A stretch of 64,000 bases of DNA from Streptomyces puniciscabiei. GTDB taxonomy: Bacteria > Actinomycetota > Actinomycetes > Streptomycetales > Streptomycetaceae. The notes beneath the pieces are model-generated. The model was not told the origin of the DNA, did not search any database, and saw only the letters and a program-made list of their open reading frames with translations. The position numbers were made by a program, and so were the translations under genes. Each line of letters begins with the position of its first letter. The stretch's first letter is position 1. The DNA lies in NCBI RefSeq assembly GCF_006715785.1, contig NZ_VFNX01000002.1:682001-746000 (forward strand), written 5' to 3'. Of this stretch, positions 34,493 to 42,051 are shown piece after piece.

Positions 34493-35242
34493 TCACACGA
34501 GGTGGCCGAAGACGACGAGATTGTCGGTGTAGTCCTTCGCGTCGTGGTCGTACTCCCCCGCACAGGTGATCAGCCGCACCTCGGGGCGCTCGGCGTCGGC
34601 GTAGACCCGCTCGCTGGGGAAGGCGTCCTTGGCGAAGGTCTCCTTGTCGTCCACGACGAAGTCGGCGTCGCGCCCGTCGGCGCGTTCCACGGTGAAGCGG
34701 TCGCCGGGCTGCAGCTCGTTCAGGTTGGCGAAGACGGCCGCGGAGGTCTTCGTGTCGACGTGCCCTGCGATGATCGCGGTGCCCTTCTCGCCGGGGGAGG
34801 CGCCCTTGGCGTACCAGCCGACGAGGTTGGTGTCCCCCGCCGGTGGCGGCTCGAGCTGTCCCGAGGCGCCGATGTTCAGGGTGGTGAAGGGGGCGTCCAC
34901 GGCGATCTTCGGAATGAGCAGACGGGTCGGTGTGGATCGGGGCAGCTCCGTGTCGTCCTGGTGCGGGTCGGCCTGCTGCGGATCCGTGCGCTGCGGTTCG
35001 ATCTGCTTCGGGTCGGACTTCAGCGGGTCCGTCTGTTGCGGATCGGCCTGGGCGGCGGCGCTCGAGCCCGCGGCACGGGACGCCTGCGCGGAGCCGTCCG
35101 AGGTGTGGTGGCCGCCGAACAGGCTGACGGCGAGGACGACGATCGCCACGCCCCACAGCGTCAGCCGCCGCCCGCCACGGCCGGAACTCCGCCCGTCCGC
35201 CCGCGATTCCGCGGAGGTCGGGGAGGAGGGATCTGCTGCCAT
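34493..35242 (-). CDS. Class F sortase
   Basis: 249 residues from ATG 35242. A basic N-terminus, one transmembrane anchor (LTLWGVAIVVLAVSLFGG) and a long linker rich in repeated DPQQTDP-like units place the catalytic domain outside the membrane. The domain starts RLLIPKIAVDAPFTTLNIGASGQLEPPP. It has the catalytic His in GTAIIAGHVDTKTSAAVF and Cys in VRLITCAGEYDHDAKDY. The GHVDT and LITC motifs, with IGASGQLEPP, define the actinobacterial class F group. I cannot place the catalytic Arg with confidence. The adjacent upstream gene encodes a surface protein with a sorting-like C-terminus, probably its substrate. The 205-bp gap between them holds no gene. Confidence 0.92.
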   Translation of the reverse strand: MAADPSSPTSAESRADGRSSGRGGRRLTLWGVAIVVLAVSLFGGHHTSDGSAQASRAAGSSAAAQADPQQTDPLKSDPKQIEPQRTDPQQADPHQDDTELPRSTPTRLLIPKIAVDAPFTTLNIGASGQLEPPPAGDTNLVGWYAKGASPGEKGTAIIAGHVDTKTSAAVFANLNELQPGDRFTVERADGRDADFVVDDKETFAKDAFPSERVYADAERPEVRLITCAGEYDHDAKDYTDNLVVFGHLV

Positions 35243-35447
35243 CGGACACCACCTCACTCGGGCACGGCAGCACGGGGATCTGGACAAGGGCGCCGGAACA
35301 TCTCCCGGCGCACGGGGAGGGACGTACAGGGGCGCCTGCGCATGGGAAACCGATGTGCGCGCAGCCGTCGGGGAGGGCCAGCGGGTGCGGGCCGCCGACA
35401 CGGTGGGGCATCGGCGGCGGCCGCAGCCTCTGGAACGAGTCGTGCGG

Positions 35448-36248
35448 TCAGGACGCCGGCTGGCCGGCCTTCTTGCGGCGCAGCAGGTACATTCCGCCGG
35501 CACCTACGGCCAGCACGCCCAGGCCGCCCGCGGTGACGCCCGGCGTGGCGAGCGCGCCGCCACCGGTGTGCATGCCACCGTGCGGCCTCTCGTGGTCGCC
35601 GCGCTCGTCGTGGTCGCGGCCACCCTCGCCCCCACCTTCACGCCCACCTTCACGGCCCCCGTCCCGGCCGCCTTCACGACCGCCGTCCCGGCCGCCGTCC
35701 TCGTGACCCGAGCCCCAGTCGTCACCGCGCAGAGTGGCGAGCGCACCGCCACCCGTGTGCACGCCGCCATGCGGCCCGCGGCCCTTGTCGTGCCCGCCGC
35801 GGCCCTTGTCGTGATCGCCCCCACCGTGCTCGTCGCCGCCGTGCTCGTCACCCCCACCGTGCTCGTCACCCCCACCGTGCTCCTCGCCCCCGCCGTGGTC
35901 GTCGTCACGGCCCTCTTGCTGACCGTGCTCGTCGTCGCCCCGGTCGTCACCGTGGCCGTCACCTCGCACCGCGGCCAGCGCTCCGCCACCCGTGTGCATT
36001 CCACCGCGCGGCTCGCCGTGTCCACGGCCCCTGCCGTGGCTGTCGCCGTGATCATTGTCGTGGTCGCGGCCGGAGTCGTCGTCGCGGCCGTGGTTCTCGT
36101 CGGAACCCCGGTCGTGGTCCTGGCTGTAAGAGGAGTCGTCTCGGCCTCCGTCGTCACCCGCGGGAACGGCGAAGGCGGCACTGGGCGCGCCGAAGGTCAG
36201 TGCGGCGGTCGCTGCCGCCGTGGCCAGAAGCATGCGGGCAGAACGCAT
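35448..36248 (-). CDS. Secreted, wall-anchored His/Gly/Asp-rich repeat protein (probable sortase substrate)
   Basis: 266 residues from ATG 36248. Signal peptide: MRSARMLLATAAATAALTFG with cleavage near AFAVPA. The mature part is almost only Asp, Gly, His, Arg and Glu, including EHGGGDEHGG-type tandem repeats (35830-35890) and GGREGGRDGG repeats. Three spaced copies of a block GG(M/V)HTGGGALA occur: in the middle (about residue 110), later (about 188), and finally directly before the C-terminal hydrophobic helix (VTAGGLGVLAVGAGGMYLL) and RRKKAGQPAS tail. That end resembles a cell-wall sorting signal, with HTGGG in place of LPxTG. Located just upstream of the class F sortase on the same strand. 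Metal binding by the His/Asp-rich region is possible. Confidence 0.82.
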   Translation of the reverse strand: MRSARMLLATAAATAALTFGAPSAAFAVPAGDDGGRDDSSYSQDHDRGSDENHGRDDDSGRDHDNDHGDSHGRGRGHGEPRGGMHTGGGALAAVRGDGHGDDRGDDEHGQQEGRDDDHGGGEEHGGGDEHGGGDEHGGDEHGGGDHDKGRGGHDKGRGPHGGVHTGGGALATLRGDDWGSGHEDGGRDGGREGGRDGGREGGREGGGEGGRDHDERGDHERPHGGMHTGGGALATPGVTAGGLGVLAVGAGGMYLLRRKKAGQPAS

Positions 36249-36616
36249 AGCTATGTCCTTCCGCCGTGGCCGGGCAGCGGAATCCTCATCAGCTGGACAG
36301 ACCCGGCCTCGACATGAACCACCGTCAGCGAGTGCGCAAGCTCCCACCATCCGAGCCACCCAGCCGGGTCATCGCGCCACCCGTATGTCCCAGCGATCCG
36401 GTCTGCACGGCCCCTCGTCCGGGCGAATCACCCGGCGCGCCGCGCGGCCCTCGGCCGGTCGAGTGCCGCATGCCCCGCCCTCGCCCACACACCGAAGGGT
36501 CGCTTCGTCGGTCCGCCCCCTACGACCCGAAGAACCGCGGAGCCGTCCCTGCGGGCAACAGCAGCCAGCGGGTGGTCGACCGCCGGACCCCCGTGCTTCC
36601 GCGCGGGCACACCCTT

Positions 36617-36636
36617 GTTATGACTGCCGTCATAAC
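36617..36636. promoter_or_regulatory. Perfect operator-like palindrome in the 440-bp gap 36249-36688
   Basis: GTTATGAC (36617-36624), TGCC, GTCATAAC (36629-36636), centred 62 bp before the SCO6745-family gene, in an AT-rich pocket. It has the size and symmetry of a TetR- or MarR-type operator, but no such regulator is adjacent. The rest of 36249-36688 shows no gene; the surface-protein promoter should lie near 36260-36330. Confidence 0.55.
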
Positions 36637-36688
36637 GCAGTCTGGTGTCGACGGCATGCGGTAGGTCCTGAGTGGCGGGGAGGCAACG

Positions 36689-37567
36689 GTGGCGGACGCG
36701 ATGGCGCGGGCCCTGTGGGAACGGTACGAACCGGTGCACGATCTCGTGTACTTCACCCCGGAGGTGCGCCGGACGGCGGACGCGCTCGGGATGCGCGGAT
36801 TCTGGATGGGCTACTTCGCGCTGCGCGCCGCACCGCTCGGCGCGGTTCCCCCGTCCGTCGTGACGAGCTGCTTCTACGTCTTCCACCCGGCCAGAGTGGC
36901 CCGGGCCCTGCCGGACGCCTGGACGTACGCGGCTCCCGCCGATGTGCTGGTCGCCCGACAGGACGCCCTCCACGCGGCGATGACCCGCCTGTTCGGACCG
37001 GACACCGTCGGCTCGGCCGAGTTCACGGAGGCCGCCGACCTCGCCTGGGAAGCGGCTGCCGCGGCGGACACCACGGGCCGCGTGCTGGCCGCGGCCAACC
37101 AGGCACTGGAACGCCCGGACCGCCCCACCGCGCGGCTGTGGCAGGGCCTGACGACCCTGCGCGAACACCGGGGTGACGGGCACGTCGCGGTACTGGTGAG
37201 TCAGGGAATCGGGCCGGTCGAGGCCATGGTGCTCAAGGCGGCCGCAGGCGAATCCGACGGCGCGTTCCTGCGGGAGACACGCAAGTGGGACGAGGCGGAC
37301 TGGGAGGCGGCGGGGGTACGCCTGCGTGAGCGGAGCCTGCTCGCGGCCGACGGGTCGCTCACGCCGGCCGGCGCGGCCGTCCGCGCGGAGGTGGAGGCGC
37401 TCACGGACGCGGCGGCGGAGCAGGCCTGGGCCGCCCTCGGCACCGACCGCAGCGCCCGCCTGGCCGGCCTGCTGGATCCCCTGGCCCACATGGTCGAGGC
37501 CTCGGGGCTGCTGCCGCCGGGCAATCCGGTGGGGCTGACGCGGCGGAGCCACCCGGCCGGCCGCTGA
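36689..37567 (+). CDS. SCO6745-family protein
   Basis: 292 residues from GTG 36689 (GGGGAGG upstream). It matches the actinobacterial SCO6745 family: ARALWERYEPVHDLVYFTPEVRRTADALGMRGFWMGYFALRAAPLGAVPPSVVTSCFYVFHPARVARALPDAW. A C-terminal part with winged-helix-like character follows (LRETRKWDEADWEAAGVRLRERSLLAADGSLTPAGAAVRAEVEALTD, resembling MarR-type wing-helix segments). It is cytoplasmic with no membrane helix or cofactor motif. The biochemical role of the family is not established. The palindrome 50 bp upstream suggests regulated expression. Confidence 0.88.
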   Translation: MADAMARALWERYEPVHDLVYFTPEVRRTADALGMRGFWMGYFALRAAPLGAVPPSVVTSCFYVFHPARVARALPDAWTYAAPADVLVARQDALHAAMTRLFGPDTVGSAEFTEAADLAWEAAAAADTTGRVLAAANQALERPDRPTARLWQGLTTLREHRGDGHVAVLVSQGIGPVEAMVLKAAAGESDGAFLRETRKWDEADWEAAGVRLRERSLLAADGSLTPAGAAVRAEVEALTDAAAEQAWAALGTDRSARLAGLLDPLAHMVEASGLLPPGNPVGLTRRSHPAGR

Positions 37568-37659
37568 CCGAGTCCCGAACCACCCGGGTGGACCCGCCGG
37601 CGCCCCCTTCCCGGGATGCCGGGTCGGGGACACCGTACGGACGGCCGGGTGTGTGCCGG

Positions 37660-38871
37660 TTACCAGGTCACCGGCAGCCGTTCGGGGATGCGCTTCATGA
37701 AGCCGGTGCGCCACACCAGTTGGCCCGGGGGCACGGCGAGGGCGAGGTCCGGCAGGCGGTCGAGGAGGACCTCCAGGGCGATCCGGGCGTGTGCGCGGCC
37801 GAGTGCGGTCGCGGGGCAGTAGTGGGCGCCGCCGCCGAAGGAGAGGTGGTCGGCGGTGTTGTCGCGGTGGACGTCGAAGCGGTGCGGGTCGGGGAACTTC
37901 TCCGGGTCCAGATTGGCGCCCTCGACCAGGACCAGGACCAGTTCGCCGGCCCGTATGTCGACATCGCCCAGCCGGACGTCCTCCAGGGCCAGGCGGGGCA
38001 GGGCATCGCCGATGGAGAGGTTGACCCGCAGCAGCTCCTCGACGCCGGGGCCGATCAGGTCCGGCCGGTCGCGCAGGAGGTCACGGGCGATGGGGTGGGT
38101 GAGCAGGTAGACCAGGGCCATCGCGAGGAATCCGGAGGTGGAGATCACGCCGGCGCCGAACATGGTGACCCCGACGGTGGCCAGCATCTCGTCGGTGAGG
38201 TGGGCGTAGTCGGGGTCGTCGCGCAGCGCGGCGAGTTCGCCCATCAGGCCACATGTCGCCGGGTCGTCGAGCAGGGCCGTCATCCGGGCGATGTCCCGGT
38301 CCCAGTTGATCCTCGCGCCGGTGACCGGGCACGGCGAGTTCATGAAGGCGATGTCGAGGCTGCGCAGAAAGGGCGGGGCCTCGGTCTGCGGGATGCCGAG
38401 GATGCGGCAGTGCATCCCGGCGGAGTACGGCTCACAGAAGGCGCCGCGCAGGTCGGCCGTCGGTCCGTCCTCGACCATCCGGTCCACCAGGCGGTGCGCC
38501 TCCTCGCGCAGCCACTCCAGCAGGCCCGGCGACTTCGGGTTGAGCGCCTTCAGCACCGCCCTGCGCAGCCCGGCCCCCGTGATGTTGCCCATGTTGTTCA
38601 CGACCTCGGGCGGGATCGTGAGCGCGTACTGCCGGGGGACTCCGGGGGCGGAGGTGTCCTTGAGGGAGAAGCGGTCGTCCTTCAGGACCTGCGCGCACAG
38701 GTCGTACGACGACACGAGCCAGGCCTCGTCGCCGGCGATGGTCCGCACGCGCCGCACGGGGGTGGTGGCGCGCAGCTCGGCGACCTCGGCGGGAACCTTG
38801 GTGCCGTCCCAGGAGAACGGGAAGTCGAGCAGGGGCGGGTGGTCGGCGCGGACGCCGGGGGCGGTGGTCAT
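37660..38871 (-). CDS. Cytochrome P450 of the CYP121 (mycocyclosin synthase-like) type
   Basis: 403 residues from ATG 38871. P450 landmarks: I-helix FGAGVISTSGF, ExxR in GVEELLRVN, PERF-like DPEKFPDPHRFDV and the haem loop LSFGGGAHYCPATALG with Cys. Much of the chain matches M. tuberculosis CYP121, from memory: PPEVVNNMGNI, the INWDRD tryptophan, GAGVIST with its Ser, and LVWRTGF...RIPERLP. CYP121 couples the two tyrosines of cyclo(Tyr-Tyr). Its Gln385-Arg386 pair is Met-Lys here, so substrate or reaction may differ. The ATG overlaps the TGA of the cyclodipeptide synthase gene, so it should act on that enzyme's product. No ferredoxin partner is adjacent. Confidence 0.93.
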   Translation of the reverse strand: MTTAPGVRADHPPLLDFPFSWDGTKVPAEVAELRATTPVRRVRTIAGDEAWLVSSYDLCAQVLKDDRFSLKDTSAPGVPRQYALTIPPEVVNNMGNITGAGLRRAVLKALNPKSPGLLEWLREEAHRLVDRMVEDGPTADLRGAFCEPYSAGMHCRILGIPQTEAPPFLRSLDIAFMNSPCPVTGARINWDRDIARMTALLDDPATCGLMGELAALRDDPDYAHLTDEMLATVGVTMFGAGVISTSGFLAMALVYLLTHPIARDLLRDRPDLIGPGVEELLRVNLSIGDALPRLALEDVRLGDVDIRAGELVLVLVEGANLDPEKFPDPHRFDVHRDNTADHLSFGGGAHYCPATALGRAHARIALEVLLDRLPDLALAVPPGQLVWRTGFMKRIPERLPVTW

Positions 38872-39578
38872 GCGGCGGTTCCTTCGAGGGCGGCGGGGGT
38901 GACGATGGCGTGGCCCTGGTTGCGGGAGGCGCGCAGTCCGGCGCCCCGGGAGTACAACAGCTCGGCCATCGGCAGCAGTTGGTGGTAGCAGTTGAGCGAG
39001 GAGGGCACCTTGAGGATGGCGGGGGTGTCCAGGAACAGCGGCGCCTCGGCGCACACGTACTCCAGGCACACGGCCCGCTGCCGTTCGGTCGGCGTCTCGC
39101 CACGCGCGCTGAGGAAACGATTCACCAGGGCGTCACAGACGGCCCGGAACGCCCCGTCGGAGGCCAGACGCGCCTTGAGGTGCTGGTGGATGTCCTGGTA
39201 GGCGGGGTTGGTGCGGAACTCGGACATCGGGTGCCAGTCCATCCGCAGCCCCTCCGGGTCGGCGGCCGACACCGCGTCCCGGACCTTGGCGCGCACGCCC
39301 CGCAGGTTCTTCACCGCCTTGCGCCGGGCCTCGTCCGGTGGATAGCCGGACGCCTCGTACATCTCGGCGACGTACAGGTCGGTGTAGACGAAGTCGACCC
39401 TGTCGAAGTGGTCCAGTCCCCAGCGGGCGAGGTCGTGCAGGCGGCGGGCGGAGAAATAGCTGTTGCCCGGGGACACGCCGATCACGGCATGCGCGCCCTC
39501 GCCGAGGATGACCTCGCAGTGGGAGGTGTAGGGCTGGACTTCGAAGACGTCGGCCATCAGCACGGATGCTGTGGTCAA
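38868..39578 (-). CDS. tRNA-dependent cyclodipeptide synthase (CDPS)
   Basis: 236 residues. CDPS landmarks: HAVIGVSPGNSYFSARRL with the nucleophilic Ser and, three residues on, Asn (NYH subfamily); FVYTDLYVAEMYEASGYPPDEARRKAVKNLRGVRAKV, which holds the conserved Tyr and basic helix; and ICLEYV-like CLEYVCAEAPLFLDTPAILKVPSSLNCYHQLLP with the catalytic Glu and the Tyr-His pair. CDPSs take two aminoacyl-tRNAs and make a 2,5-diketopiperazine in the cytoplasm. I use TTG 39578 because GGAGGA lies eight bases upstream; the in-frame ATG at 39557 has no ribosome site. The next gene is the CYP121-like P450, overlapping by ATGA. Product specificity cannot be read reliably. Confidence 0.93.
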   Translation of the reverse strand: MTTASVLMADVFEVQPYTSHCEVILGEGAHAVIGVSPGNSYFSARRLHDLARWGLDHFDRVDFVYTDLYVAEMYEASGYPPDEARRKAVKNLRGVRAKVRDAVSAADPEGLRMDWHPMSEFRTNPAYQDIHQHLKARLASDGAFRAVCDALVNRFLSARGETPTERQRAVCLEYVCAEAPLFLDTPAILKVPSSLNCYHQLLPMAELLYSRGAGLRASRNQGHAIVTPAALEGTAA

Positions 39579-39766
39579 AGGGGAAATCCTCCGCCGCGCG
39601 CTAGTCCCGGCGGGGCCCTGTGCCCCTGGTGTGGCGACGCGGCGCCCTCACGCTAGCGGTACGGAATCAGTACGTGCAGTTACTGCTTGGTTTTGGCTGA
39701 AAACAGTCGTATCAATGGTCGAAGTCGCCTACCGCACAGCTCCGTTGCGCGACCTAGGCTGGGGCC

Positions 39767-40648
39767 GTGGTCAAGGGATACGAGGATCGCGAGGATCCGG
39801 TGCGGGCGGCGTCCCGGCTCACCGGACGCCCGGTCACCGGCGCTGCGACGGGCTCCGGATCGCCGGCCGAGGTCACCCTGGACAGTGGCGCTCCGGTCAT
39901 GGTCAAGCGGGGGCACGCTCCCGGGGCCGTACGCGCGGAGGTGGCGGGGCTGCGGTGGCTGGCCGCGGCGGACGCGGTCCGGGTGCCCGCGGTGCTCGGT
40001 CACGACGAACGCTGGATGGTGACGGAGCGGGTGGCGACCGGACGGCCGGACCCTGAGGCGGCGCATCATTTCGGCCAGGCCCTGGCCGCCCTGCACGCCT
40101 CGGGCGCTTCGGATTTCGGAGCTCCGCCGCCCGGCGGCCCCGAGGACGCCTTCATCGGCCTCGCCCCCATGCGCAACACGCCGGGCCGTGACTGGCCCGG
40201 CTGGTACGCCGAGCACCGCGTGCTGCCGTATGTGCGCAGCGCGGTCGACCGCGGCACGCTCGGCCCCGGCGAGGCCGCGCTGTTCGAGCGCGTCTGCGCA
40301 CGACTGCCGGATCTCGCGGGACCCGCCGAGCCGCCCGCGCGCCTGCACGGTGACCTGTGGAACGGAAACGTGCTGTGGGGCGCCGACGGCGAGGTCCGCC
40401 TCATCGACCCGGCCGCGCACGGCGGACACCGGGAGACGGACCTGGCGATGCTCCAGCTCTTCGGCTGCCCCCATCTGGACCGGGTGCTCGCGGGGTACGA
40501 GGAGACGGCACCACTCGCGCCCGGCCGGCGCGACCGGGTGGGCGTGCACCAGCTGTTCCCGCTGCTGGTCCACGCCGTGCTGTTCGGACGCGGGTACACG
40601 GAACAGGCCTTGACGGTGGCACGGAGCGCGCTGTCGCTCGCGGAGTGA
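39767..40648 (+). CDS. Fructosamine kinase-family (aminoglycoside phosphotransferase-like) protein
   Basis: 293 residues. Protein-kinase-like fold with the catalytic loop LHGDLWNGNVLWGADGEVRLIDPAAHGGHRETDLAMLQLFG (HGDLWxGN and the metal-binding D of LIDP), and the N-lobe Lys in GAPVMVKRG. Members phosphorylate ketoamine (glycation) adducts on proteins or free amines for deglycation. GTG 39767 lies six bases after TAGGCT (39755-39760), so the transcript is probably leaderless. It is divergent from the CDPS operon and 176 bp before the graspetide genes; any functional link to either is unproven. Confidence 0.9.
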   Translation: MVKGYEDREDPVRAASRLTGRPVTGAATGSGSPAEVTLDSGAPVMVKRGHAPGAVRAEVAGLRWLAAADAVRVPAVLGHDERWMVTERVATGRPDPEAAHHFGQALAALHASGASDFGAPPPGGPEDAFIGLAPMRNTPGRDWPGWYAEHRVLPYVRSAVDRGTLGPGEAALFERVCARLPDLAGPAEPPARLHGDLWNGNVLWGADGEVRLIDPAAHGGHRETDLAMLQLFGCPHLDRVLAGYEETAPLAPGRRDRVGVHQLFPLLVHAVLFGRGYTEQALTVARSALSLAE

Positions 40649-40824
40649 CACGCTTTTCCGTCGCGGCAGCGCAACGCCCCGGGCTTCATCGGCGTCATCG
40701 GCCATGCAGGCACGCCGTGCTGCCAGGTTTTTCGACACCCCTCGGCCTGCGGTTACTCAGCGTGAGGAAACCAATCACCCGTTCGATTCGTATAAGGACG
40801 TGAAAGCCTAATCAGGGAGAGACC

Positions 40825-41016
40825 ATGCAACCGTTCACGCTCAACTACGCGCGCCCCGCTGTGCAGTTGGACGTCACCATTCCGTATGCGTACGACTCCG
40901 GACTGCAGTTGAACGTCCTCCCGGACGGGCGGATCGCCGCCACCGACCACGCGACGCTGACGGCTCTGGGAACCACGACCTCGACGGCCGGTTCCAAGAC
41001 GCACTTCGACGACTGA
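40825..41016 (+). CDS. tgmA: Graspetide (ATP-grasp-modified RiPP) precursor peptide
   Basis: 63 residues from ATG 40825 with GGGAGAG upstream. The leader MQPFTLNYARPAVQL is characteristic of putative ATP-grasp-modified RiPP precursors in Streptomyces. The C-terminal core ALGTTTSTAGSKTHFDD supplies Thr/Ser/Lys side chains and two Asp carboxylates for omega-ester or omega-amide crosslinks. The ATP-grasp ligase gene starts 16 bp downstream. Upstream, TATAAG (40791-40796) is a candidate -10 in the 176-bp gap. The mature product and its activity are unknown for this subfamily. Confidence 0.92.
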   Translation: MQPFTLNYARPAVQLDVTIPYAYDSGLQLNVLPDGRIAATDHATLTALGTTTSTAGSKTHFDD

Positions 41017-41032
41017 ACGCGGGTCCCGGAAG

Positions 41033-42013
41033 ATGACCGTGCTCATCCTGACCAGTGAAGAGGACGTGACGGCGGACATGGTGGTCCTCCGGCTGGGCGA
41101 GACCGGCGTGCCCGTCGTCCGGCTCGACCCCGCCGATCTGACCAACGGGGTGGCGCTGTCGGGCGAGTACGTGCAGGGCGCCTGCCGGGGACACCTGTCC
41201 GTCGGCGGGCGCCTGGTGAGCATGGGCGGCCTGCGCTCCGTCTGGGTGCGCAGGCCCGGCGACGCCGCCGCCCGCGCCCCCCAGCCGTCCGCCTGGCTGA
41301 CCGAGGAGTCGGCACAGGCGCTCTACGGCATGCTGCGCACGACCGACGCGCGCTGGATGAACCATCCGGACGCGGCCCGCCGCGCGCGCCACAAGCCCTG
41401 GCAGCTGCGCCTGGCCCAGGACAGCGGACTCGCGGTGCCCGCCACGCTGATCACCACGTTCCCGCAGGCGGCCCGGGAGTTCGCCGAGCGCTTCCCGGAT
41501 CTGGTGGTCAAGCCGGTGTCCGGCGCGCATCCGCAGGAGCCGCCGCGTGCCGTGCCGACCAGCCGGGTCGCCCCGGACACCGACTTCTCGGCGGTGGCCT
41601 ACGGCCCGACGCTGCTGCAGCGCCGGATCGCCAAACGGGCCGACATCCGGCTCACCGTCGTCGGCGACACCCTGCTGGCCGCCCGCAAACCGGCCGACCC
41701 GGACGCCCACCCGGACGACGTGGACGTCCGCTTCGCCCCGTCGGTCTCTCCCTGGCTCCCCGCGGACGTGCCCCCACGCGTCGCCGAGGGCGTACGGCGG
41801 TACATGAGGGGCGCGGAACTGGCTTACGGCGCATTCGACTTCGCCGAGGACGCCGACGGGATCTGGTGGTTCCTGGAGTGCAACCAGTCGGGTCAGTTCG
41901 GGTTCGTCGAGATGGACACAGGTCAGCCCATCGCCGCGACGATCGCCAAGTGGCTCGCCGCGGACGGGGATCCGGACGGCAGGTGTGCGCGGGGCACCCG
42001 GAGCGCAGGCTGA
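41033..42013 (+). CDS. tgmB: ATP-grasp ribosomal peptide maturase (graspetide synthetase)
   Basis: 326 residues from ATG 41033. MvdD/RimK-like ATP-grasp ligase with VVRLDPADL near the N-terminus, the conserved VWVRRPGDA and WMNHPDAARRARHKPWQLRLAQDSGLAVPATLIT segments, the ATP-binding LVVKPVSG Lys, the grasp strand LLQRRIAKRADIRLTVVGD and the Mg-binding WWFLECNQSGQFGFVEMDTGQPI (E and N). It activates Asp/Glu side chains of the precursor as acyl phosphates and joins them to Thr/Ser/Lys side chains. The gene is 16 bp after tgmA and surely co-transcribed with it. Confidence 0.93.
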   Translation: MTVLILTSEEDVTADMVVLRLGETGVPVVRLDPADLTNGVALSGEYVQGACRGHLSVGGRLVSMGGLRSVWVRRPGDAAARAPQPSAWLTEESAQALYGMLRTTDARWMNHPDAARRARHKPWQLRLAQDSGLAVPATLITTFPQAAREFAERFPDLVVKPVSGAHPQEPPRAVPTSRVAPDTDFSAVAYGPTLLQRRIAKRADIRLTVVGDTLLAARKPADPDAHPDDVDVRFAPSVSPWLPADVPPRVAEGVRRYMRGAELAYGAFDFAEDADGIWWFLECNQSGQFGFVEMDTGQPIAATIAKWLAADGDPDGRCARGTRSAG

Positions 42014-42051
42014 AGACGGTGCGGGGATCGGCTCGGAGAAAGGAACGCCAC

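Noticed and set aside
35817..35895. Regular direct repeats suggesting a CRISPR array
   Set aside because: Units are short, have no spacers, keep reading frame and encode EHGGGD repeats in a secreted protein.
39571..40056. Plus-strand ORF overlapping the fructosamine-kinase start
   Set aside because: It is out of frame with the clearly homologous kinase ORF and has no recognisable domain.
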